This document shows positions 1 through 5,064 of a stretch of DNA of 5,161 nt, in pieces. The stretch's first letter is position 1. Each line of letters opens with the position of its first letter. This DNA is from JAYEJW01 sp034716535. Its GTDB lineage: Bacteria > Pseudomonadota > Gammaproteobacteria > Chromatiales > Chromatiaceae. Below the pieces are notes generated by a model that saw only the letters and a program-made list of their open reading frames with translations, had not been told where the DNA came from and made no database searches. The stretch lies in contig JAYEJW010000631.1 in NCBI GenBank assembly GCA_034716535.1, positions 1 to 5,161 on the forward strand, in the 5' to 3' direction. A program made the position numbers and the translations under genes.

Positions 1-105
1 AGCCTCGCCCTGGAGCGGCTCATCAGATGCGACCAAGTACCCATCGCTGAACGCATCGGACTGTGCGCCAGTTGCTCCCTTGCCCCCTTTTGCGGATACG
101 ACTGA
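1..105 (+). CDS. cas4: Cas4 C-terminal end (partial, cut by window edge)
   Basis: The plus-strand frame entering at base 1 stays open for 34 codons and stops at the TGA at 103-105. Its end reads CASCSLAPFCGYD. Cysteines 22, 25 and 31 of the fragment have the C-x2-C-x5-C spacing of the C-terminal iron-sulfur cluster of Cas4 nucleases; a fourth cysteine sits at fragment residue 10. Cas4 is a RecB-like exonuclease that trims prespacers and helps choose the PAM before Cas1-Cas2 integrates them. The nuclease core lies left of the window. The stop overlaps the cas1 start as TGATG, so the two genes are probably translationally coupled. The identification rests on the cysteine cluster plus the position directly before cas1. 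Confidence 0.85.
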   Translation, partial: SLALERLIRCDQVPIAERIGLCASCSLAPFCGYD

Positions 106-1073
106 TGGAAACCCTCTTCGTCACCCGGGACGCCATCCTCAAGCAGCGCGAACGCACCCTCTCCATCGCCATCGACGGCAAGACCCGCTCGCTTCCCATC
201 GAATCCATCGGCCACCTGGTCCTGCTCGGCGAGACCCGGCTGAACACCCGCCTGCTGACCCTGTGCGGCAAGCACGGCGTCAGGGTCTCCGTCTTCGACT
301 ACTACGGCTATTGCAAGGGCTGTTTCGAGCCCGTCGACCGCAATCCCGCAGGCTTGGTCAAGCTCAAGCAGGCGGAGTTGCTGCTCGACGAGGCCAAGCG
401 CATCGCCGTCGCCCGCGAGGTGGTGCGCGGCGCGGCGCACAACATGCTCGCAAACCTGCGTTACTACCAATACCGGGGCGCGTCCGCCGTGTCCGAGATC
501 GTCGGCAACATGCAACGCCTGGTGACCAAGGTCGCCAAGGCCGGCGGCAGCGAGTCCCTCATGGGTATCGAGGGCAACCTCCACGAGTGGTACTACGGCG
601 GCTGGAAGCACATCGACCCCGCCCTGGACTTCACCCCACGCGTCAGACGCCCGCCCAACAACCCGGTCAACTGCCTGATCTCCTTCCTCAACCAGCTCAC
701 CTACAGCGTCGTGCGCCACGAGGCGTGCAAGACCCACCTGGAAGAGACCTTCAGCCTGCTGCACAGCCCGGGCCAGGGCCGCGCTTCCCTCAGCCTGGAC
801 CTGGCCGAGCCCTTCAAGCCCGTGTTGACCGACATGCTCATATTCCGCATGGCGCGCCGAAAGATGCTCGCCGACAACTGGTTCGACCGCCGCGACGGCG
901 TCTGTCTGCTGACCGAGACCGGCCGCCGTCATGTTGCCGAGCAATTCTCGCTGCGCCTGGAGGAGCAATACGGCGGGCGCTCTTACCGCGAGTGGATCTA
1001 CCGCGAGGCCCTCTCCCTGGAGCGGCAGGTCCTCGAGGTCTCCGAGTACGAATCCTTCAAGCGGCGGCCCTGA
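105..1073 (+). CDS. cas1: CRISPR-associated integrase Cas1 (type I-B-like)
   Basis: This 322-residue Cas1 is the integrase subunit that, with Cas2, inserts new spacers at the leader end of the array. The N-terminal beta domain (about residues 1-80) carries the segment FDYYGYCKGCFEPVD, which resembles the FNYYGYYxGSFYPRE stretch of type I-B (HMARI) Cas1 as I recall it. The helical domain holds the metal-binding residues: Glu156 in MGIEGN, His220 in LLHSPGQGR, then Asp232 and Glu235 in SLDLAEPFKP. All are intact and the length is normal, so the protein should be active. The ATG at 105 overlaps the cas4 stop and begins METLFVT, a standard Cas1 start; an in-frame ATG at 63 lies inside cas4 and only adds residues absent from the family. 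The subtype call comes from sequence resemblance only. Confidence 0.95.
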   Translation: METLFVTRDAILKQRERTLSIAIDGKTRSLPIESIGHLVLLGETRLNTRLLTLCGKHGVRVSVFDYYGYCKGCFEPVDRNPAGLVKLKQAELLLDEAKRIAVAREVVRGAAHNMLANLRYYQYRGASAVSEIVGNMQRLVTKVAKAGGSESLMGIEGNLHEWYYGGWKHIDPALDFTPRVRRPPNNPVNCLISFLNQLTYSVVRHEACKTHLEETFSLLHSPGQGRASLSLDLAEPFKPVLTDMLIFRMARRKMLADNWFDRRDGVCLLTETGRRHVAEQFSLRLEEQYGGRSYREWIYREALSLERQVLEVSEYESFKRRP

Positions 1074-1075
1074 CC

Positions 1076-1378
1076 ATGTTCATGCTCATAACCTACGACG
1101 TCGAAGCCAAGCGCACTTCAATCTTCCGCAAGCTCTTGCGGCGTTATCTCAACCACGAACAGTACTCCGTCGTCACCGGTGACATTACCGAGGCCGACGC
1201 CATCCGCCTGCACCGCGAGTTCAGCGAGCTGATGATCCCCGAAGACCGGCTAACCGAAGTCACGGCCGCAAACCGCAGGAACGTTCAGGTTACCCATCTG
1301 GTAAAATCCGTATCGGGCAAGGGAGAGCTGAGCGAACAAGACGACAACCGGCACAAGTGCGACTTTGGCGTGTTGTGA
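1076..1378 (+). CDS. cas2: CRISPR-associated protein Cas2
   Basis: This 100-residue protein is the Cas2 partner that bridges two Cas1 dimers in the spacer-integration complex. It starts MFMLITYDVE: a first beta strand ending in Asp8, the conserved acidic residue of the ferredoxin-like Cas2 fold. Next come a basic helix (KRTSIFRKLLRRYL), the SVVTGDITEA strand and turn, and a strand with VQVTHLVKS. The charged tail after residue 78 (SGKGELSEQDDNRHKCDFGVL region) is longer than in the shortest Cas2 proteins; I recall similar tails in some Cas2 families but cannot place it by subtype. The start is two bases after the cas1 stop, so cas4-cas1-cas2 form one operon. A second ATG at 1082 would remove only two residues and cannot be excluded. 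Confidence 0.93.
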   Translation: MFMLITYDVEAKRTSIFRKLLRRYLNHEQYSVVTGDITEADAIRLHREFSELMIPEDRLTEVTAANRRNVQVTHLVKSVSGKGELSEQDDNRHKCDFGVL

Positions 1379-1502
1379 GCACCTACTTCGACCCTCGATG
1401 AAGCATCGCAGTCCCCACTCCGACAACTCCCCGCCTTGGCCCGAAAGGCAATCGACGCCGGCAGATCCGGCTAAAGGCGCCCGATTCCGCTACGCTGCGA
1501 GG
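1379..1502 (+). promoter_or_regulatory. CRISPR leader
   Basis: The 124 bp between the cas2 stop and the first repeat occupy the leader position: they adjoin intact repeats, while the opposite end of the array has a truncated repeat. New spacers should be inserted at 1502/1503 and the pre-crRNA promoter should lie here or in the end of cas2. The tract is GC-rich rather than AT-rich, and I see no convincing -35/-10 pair. A small hairpin is possible between GCCTT at 1433-1437 and AAGGC at 1445-1449; its role is unknown. Confidence 0.7.
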
Positions 1503-2040
1503 GTTCCGAATCCCCATGAGGGGTTATGAGATGGCCTGCGCAAGGACGCCGTGCGCGAGCTGGCGCGTTCCGAATCCCCATGAGGGGTTATGAGGAGACG
1601 GAGGCGCACGCGGCGTTGACGCAGACCGTCGTTCCGAATCCCCATGAGGGGTTATGAGTCGATGGTGCGGATGCGGCCGTCCTCGGTCATCTTGGTTCCG
1701 AATCCCCATGAGGGGTTATGAGCCATGCAGGCGGTTCTGTTCGACGCCTCCACCAGCGGTTCCGAATCCCCATGAGGGGTTATGAGATTGGCAAATATTG
1801 TAGGAGTACTTGGTGACCCCGTGTTCCGAATCCCCATGAGGTGTTATGAGGTAAACGTCTGCGCCGTGGTGATGCTGCCTACTGGAGTTCCGAATCCCCA
1901 TGAGGGGTTATGAGATTGGCAGATATTGTAGGAGTATTTCGTTACTCGGTGTTCCGAATCCCCATGAGGGGTTATGAGGTATACACCCAACGCAGAAGCC
2001 CGTGGAACTTTACGAGTTCCGAATCCCCATGAGGGGTTAT
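1503..2040 (+). CRISPR. CRISPR array, nine repeats and eight spacers
   Basis: The 28-bp repeat begins GTTCCGAAT, has a CCCC-ATGA-GGGG hairpin, and ends TTATGAG. Copies start at 1503, 1567, 1631, 1695, 1759, 1823, 1887, 1951 and 2016. Repeats 1-5, 7 and 8 are identical; repeat 6 has a G-to-T change at 1842, which breaks one stem pair; repeat 9 matches only to 2040 and lacks the final GAG. Spacers lie at 1531-1566, 1595-1630, 1659-1694, 1723-1758, 1787-1822, 1851-1886, 1915-1950 and 1979-2015; all are 36 bp except the last, 37. If a Cas6-type enzyme cuts at the hairpin base, the crRNA 5' handle would be about eight bases ending TATGAG; this is inference from type I systems. Leader-side cas genes and the decayed distal repeat give plus-strand polarity. 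Spacers 5 and 7 are near-duplicates. Confidence 0.98.
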
Positions 2041-2196
2041 TCTGGCCAAGGGCAATATATATAGCGGCACCATCGGGAAACCAGGCGGCAAACAGAGAAC
2101 ACCAACGTCACCTTAGAGCCTGGGATTTGCAGTGGCAGACCCCTGTGGCGCCCCTTACCACGATGAGTCTGGTGTGTCCGAGCGGCGCGAGGAGGT
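2041..2196. other. Short intergenic tract between the array and the NYN gene
   Basis: These 156 bp separate the array end from the convergent NYN gene stop. After the truncated ninth repeat there is a short alternating AT run (about 2054-2062, ATATATATA). I found no further repeat remnant, no coding region and no clear hairpin-plus-T-run terminator on either strand, although transcripts from both sides should end near here. Confidence 0.6.
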
Positions 2197-3018
2197 TCAT
2201 GCGCTCTCACAGCCCTTGACGATGAATCCCCCGGACTTCTCGTCGCGCTCCAGCTCGAGAATGCCGCGTGTTTTCGCCTCCTCGAGGAGCTCTCCGAAGG
2301 ACCGGAAGCCATAGTAGGACTCGCTGAACCCAGGTTTGCGCCGCTTCAGGGCTTGCTTGACCATCGAGCCCCAAATCTTCTCCCCCTCCCCACGTTCCTG
2401 CAGCAGTGCCTCGTAGGTCTCGACGATGAGGTGCCACGCCTCCTGCTTCCTGTCCTCGTCGGATTTGGTCTCCTTCACCTTCTTGCTAAGGGCCGGTTTT
2501 CGGCCGACCTTGGCGGTCGCCGCCTTCCCGCGGGATCGTTTGCGCTGGATGAGATCGTCGTAGTAGATGAACTCGTCGCAGTTCGCGATCAGCAGGTCGG
2601 ACGTCGAATTCTTGACGCCGACCCCGATCACGGTCTTGTTGTTCTCCCGCAATTTGCTCACCAGCGGCGAAAAGTCTGAATCCCCGCTGATGACGACAAA
2701 GGTGTCCACGTGGTCCTTCGTATAGCAGAGGTCGAGTGCGTCGACCACCATGCGGATGTCCGCCGAGTTCTTGCCCGATTGGCGCACATGTGGAATCTCG
2801 ATCAACTCGAAGGACGCCTCGTGCATCGCAGCCTTGAACTCCTTGTACCGGGCCCAATCGCAGTAGGCCTTCTTCACCACGATGTTTCCTTTCAGCAGGA
2901 GCCGCTCGAGTACCTTGCCGATATCGAACTGCGCGTCCTCCGCGTCTCGGACCCCCAAGGCGATATTCTCGAAATCGCAAAAAAGGGCCATGATTTTGGT
3001 TTCGCTGGAGTGTGTCAT
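2197..3018 (-). CDS. NYN-domain ribonuclease with C-terminal OST-HTH-like domain
   Basis: This 273-residue protein has an N-terminal NYN domain (about 8-155), a PIN-like metal-dependent RNase fold of the LabA/DUF88 type. Candidate catalytic acids are visible: Asp15 in LFCDFEN, Asp87 and Asp93 in SADIRMVVDALD, and Asp113 and Asp115 in ISGDSDFSPLV. A lysine/arginine-rich linker (about 158-190) leads to a helical C-terminal region (about 190-270: AWHLIVETYEALL, WGSMVKQALKRRKPGF, GFRSFGELLEEA) that looks like an OST-HTH/LOTUS domain, a suspected RNA-binding module. There is no signal peptide or membrane segment, so it should be cytoplasmic. The RNA target is unknown. It begins 16 bp after the IMPDH-family gene on the same strand, so the two are probably one operon. 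The ribosome site before ATG 3018 is weak (AAAGAA); the next ATG, codon 10, has none and would start right before the first NYN strand. Confidence 0.9.
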   Translation of the reverse strand: MTHSSETKIMALFCDFENIALGVRDAEDAQFDIGKVLERLLLKGNIVVKKAYCDWARYKEFKAAMHEASFELIEIPHVRQSGKNSADIRMVVDALDLCYTKDHVDTFVVISGDSDFSPLVSKLRENNKTVIGVGVKNSTSDLLIANCDEFIYYDDLIQRKRSRGKAATAKVGRKPALSKKVKETKSDEDRKQEAWHLIVETYEALLQERGEGEKIWGSMVKQALKRRKPGFSESYYGFRSFGELLEEAKTRGILELERDEKSGGFIVKGCESA

Positions 3019-3034
3019 CGATAAGATTCTTTCA

Positions 3035-4513
3035 TCATCGGTCGTAGGATTCCCGCCACGAGGCCTCGGACAGGGGGATCAGGTACTTCCTCGGATCCGG
3101 GACGATCTTCTTTCGCGAATTCGCCAAGGAATCTTCGCCGGCATAGCTGACGGCCGATTGCAGGTGACCACGAATCCGGCCAAGAACGCCAACCACGCTG
3201 CCTTTGTAGGGGACCTGCGTTTCCTGGCCCTCGGCCGGCGTTTCGAGCGCCTCTTCCAACAGGTCCGGGTCCTCGACGCCGTACAGCGACTCGAAGACGG
3301 CCTCCGGCGAGGTCATGCCGCGATAGATCTTTTTCTTCGTATGGCTGATCGGATCCTCGATCACAAGCCCGGGGGCTTCGTCTGTGCCCGAGAGCGCACT
3401 GCCGAGCATCACGGCCGATGCACCGCAGATGAGGGCAAGAAAGATGTCCTTGTCGTGGCTTACGCCGCCGTCGGCAATGATCGGGATGGATTCTTCAACC
3501 GCACACCAGGCCTCGCGGATCGCTTGAAGCTGCGGGACCCCGGCCGCCGTTTCCAGGCGCGTTCGGCAACCGCGGCCCGGACCCACACCGACCTTGACGG
3601 CGTCGACACCCAGCTCCTTCAGGAACAGGGCCCCGGCACCGGTGGAGACGTTTCCCCCGATAAGCGGGATCTTGCCCACGCGGTTACGGATCTGCTCGAC
3701 CGCGTCGGCCATTACGCTGGAATGGCCGTGAGCGATGTCGATGACCAGACAGTCGACCCCCGATTTGACAAGCTCCGACGCCCGCTCCAGGAAATCACCC
3801 CGCGCACCGATCGCTGCCGCCACCAGCAGCCGTCCCTTGTGATCTCTGCTGGCATACGGGCGTTCTCGACGAAAGAGGATATCCTTGCGCGTGACAAGGC
3901 CCTGGATGCGCCGGTTCGCATCGATCAACGGTAAGCGCTCGATGCGTTTCTCGAACAGGATCCGCTCCGCTTCTTCCACGCTGATACCCGGCGCGTGGGT
4001 GTGGAGCTTCTCGATGGGCGTCATGTACGCGTCCACCGGGCGGCTCCTGGCTTCATCCGACCAAGGGATATCTCGGCGAGAGAGCACGCCCGCCAAGATT
4101 CCGCTGCCGGGGGTCGTTTCAATCAGGATTCCACCGATATTGTGCCGTCGGGCAAAGGAGACGGCTTCTGCAACCGGTGTGCCGAGAGGCAGACGAAAGG
4201 GCTCCTCGATCACCGCGCTGTAACTGCGCTTGACCGCGGCCACCTTGGCGACCTGCTTGTCGATGGGCAATGCCCGGTGGATGACGCCGAGCCCTCCCTC
4301 CAGCGACAGGGTCTCCGCCATTCGCTTTCCCGTAACACTATCCATGTTGGCAGAGATGATCGGCAGCTCTAACGCAAGCGTAGACGTGAGGCGCGAGGCG
4401 AGAGAAATTCGTCGACGGGAATCGCAGATACCTTTTTGAGGACGAAACAGGAAATCGTCGAAGGTCTTACCGATCCAGAAGCTGTCGCTGATCTGCGAAG
4501 TCACGGCTTTCAT
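3035..4513 (-). CDS. IMP dehydrogenase/GMP reductase family protein with CBS pair, atypical active site
   Basis: This 492-residue protein has the full bacterial IMPDH architecture: TFDDFLF (17-23) and SANMDSVTG (54-62) of the TIM barrel, a two-CBS Bateman insert (about 100-215), then LVIDIAHGHS (256-265, NAD-site Asp259), GGNVSTGAGA (286-295), the catalytic loop, IIADGG (345-350, phosphate-binding Asp348) and YRGM (397-400). IMPDH oxidises IMP to XMP in GMP synthesis; GMP reductase runs the related reverse branch. The catalytic Cys316 and Thr318 remain, but the usual GPGSxCTT reads GPGRGCRT, and the flap lacks the usual Arg-Tyr dyad (SLYGVED, 409-415, where RYF is expected); EG (428-429) and VPYKG remain. 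It could be a divergent IMPDH, a CBS-bearing GMP reductase, or a relative with another substrate, so I give no gene symbol. A GTG at 4504 is a credible alternative start. Confidence 0.9.
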   Translation of the reverse strand: MKAVTSQISDSFWIGKTFDDFLFRPQKGICDSRRRISLASRLTSTLALELPIISANMDSVTGKRMAETLSLEGGLGVIHRALPIDKQVAKVAAVKRSYSAVIEEPFRLPLGTPVAEAVSFARRHNIGGILIETTPGSGILAGVLSRRDIPWSDEARSRPVDAYMTPIEKLHTHAPGISVEEAERILFEKRIERLPLIDANRRIQGLVTRKDILFRRERPYASRDHKGRLLVAAAIGARGDFLERASELVKSGVDCLVIDIAHGHSSVMADAVEQIRNRVGKIPLIGGNVSTGAGALFLKELGVDAVKVGVGPGRGCRTRLETAAGVPQLQAIREAWCAVEESIPIIADGGVSHDKDIFLALICGASAVMLGSALSGTDEAPGLVIEDPISHTKKKIYRGMTSPEAVFESLYGVEDPDLLEEALETPAEGQETQVPYKGSVVGVLGRIRGHLQSAVSYAGEDSLANSRKKIVPDPRKYLIPLSEASWRESYDR

Positions 4514-4521
4514 ACTCCTTT
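4502..4521 (-). promoter_or_regulatory. Ribosome binding site that questions the IMPDH-family start
   Basis: Reading the minus strand, a strong AAAGGAG occupies 4521-4515. Only one base separates it from the ATG at 4513-4511, too close for normal initiation. The fourth codon is GTG (4504-4502), ten bases downstream of GGAG, a workable spacing. Translation may therefore start at the GTG, giving 489 residues. The first conserved family motif (TFDDFLF) begins at residue 17, so either start leaves the fold intact. Confidence 0.6.
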
Positions 4522-4543
4522 ACACATCCCCGGGGCGAGAGGG

Positions 4544-4557
4544 AGAGCCTTGGCTCT
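4544..4557. repeat. Perfect 6-bp inverted repeat upstream of the IMPDH-family gene
   Basis: AGAGCC at 4544-4549 and GGCTCT at 4552-4557 are exact inverted copies separated by TT. The palindrome lies about 30 bp upstream of the start codon, in the expected 5' untranslated region or promoter of the minus-strand operon. It could be an operator or a small hairpin. Short palindromes occur by chance in GC-rich DNA, so a function is not established. Confidence 0.3.
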
Positions 4558-4586
4558 AAGTGATCAGCGTCGAAACTCAGCTGAAC

Positions 4587-4702
4587 CGTAGGTCGGGTTA
4601 GCGAAGCGTAACCCGACATGCCCGGGAGGAGTCGGGTTACGGCGCGCACGAGGTTCGTCACTACAATTCAGTACCTTACGAGCGCGCCTAGCTCGACCTA
4701 CG
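4587..4702. repeat. Inverted REP pair (BIME-like), element A
   Basis: CGTAGGTCG at 4587-4595 and CGACCTACG at 4694-4702 are perfect 9-bp inverted ends. Inside, GTAG (4588-4591) directly precedes a perfect 9-bp stem, GTCGGGTTA (4592-4600) with TAACCCGAC (4609-4617), loop GCGAAGCG. On the other side CTAC (4698-4701) follows a longer imperfect stem that starts at GTCGGG (4631) and includes GGCGCGC (4641-4647) paired with GCGCGCC (4682-4688). A GTAG tetranucleotide next to a hairpin is the published signature of REP elements mobilised by RAYT transposases. GTCGGGTTA recurs directly at 4631-4639. Related copies elsewhere in the genome are expected but cannot be seen here. Confidence 0.8.
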
Positions 4703-5064
4703 ACTTCGATCGGCCTTGATCGTTCCGGCTGATGAATAGCGCTAATCGCCTGGCTCTAAAACCACTTGGAGCGGCCTGCTCCGTTTCCGGGAATGCAAGA
4801 TAGGCGCTTAGCGCCTGCGAAACCTGATCACCTCCAGTCCTTCTGCAGCCGGTGACTGCGAAAAGGGCGAGGCGCGTTCGGCAATTGGTACCATAGCATA
4901 GGGATGTCTCCCCGCTCCGTACACCCGTCGCCGCCCTGAGCAAACAGCCCCCTGCCGTAGCGCGCCGTAACACACCTTGCGGATCGCCCCCCCATGGGCT
5001 ACCTTCGCTACCGTACCCCGTCTGGGACGGTTGAATGCTACTTCTCAATAACCCGAGGCAATCT
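4703..5064. other. Gene-poor tract between two REP pairs
   Basis: About 360 bp with no gene I recognise. A minus-strand frame of 116 codons is open at 4698-5048, but it runs into the REP element, its translation is rich in Arg, Gly, Ser and Thr, and it matches no family I know, so I do not annotate it. Small hairpins are present: AGGCGCT (4802-4808) with AGCGCCT (4810-4816), and GGAGC (4768-4772) with GCTCC (4778-4782). The only coding-like stretch is the plus-strand frame starting at 4994, annotated separately. No promoter, terminator or tRNA is evident. Confidence 0.5.

Noticed and set aside
1302..1307. TAAAAT near the end of cas2 as the -10 box of an array promoter
   Set aside because: No -35-like hexamer sits at a suitable distance; a lone AT-rich hexamer is not enough to call a promoter.
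80..1378. Long plus-strand frame of 432 codons across cas1 and cas2
   Set aside because: Through cas1 it is an out-of-frame Pro/Arg-rich shadow in GC-rich DNA; only its last 100 codons are the real cas2, which has its own ATG at 1076.
1787..1822. Plus-strand reading of spacers 5 and 7 (WQIL, TAG, EYLVTP) as a target from a phage with a reassigned amber codon
   Set aside because: The same third positions vary in this frame, but it has an in-frame TAG and changes two amino acids (Leu/Phe and Pro/Arg). The minus-strand frame has no stop and only one changed residue, so it is simpler.
1524..1901. Three overlapping minus-strand frames of 61 codons beginning MGIRN and containing ITPHGDSE and NPSWGFGT
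   Set aside because: These are translations of the CRISPR repeat and spacers. The recurring peptides come from the repeat being read in successive frames; there is no ribosome site or family match.
2882..3934. 350-codon plus-strand frame opposite the IMPDH-family gene
   Set aside because: It is antisense to a clear IMPDH-family gene and to the NYN gene start, has no recognisable domain, and reflects codon bias on the opposite strand.
4551..4759. Direct repeat TGGCTCTAA at 4551-4559 and 4751-4759, possibly a target-site duplication
   Set aside because: A nine-base repeat is expected by chance in about 650 bp, and the copies do not abut the ends of any element.
4698..5048. 116-codon minus-strand frame in the REP-flanked tract
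   Set aside because: No family resemblance, no clear ribosome site, and it ends inside REP element A. I cannot exclude a small unknown protein, but nothing supports it.
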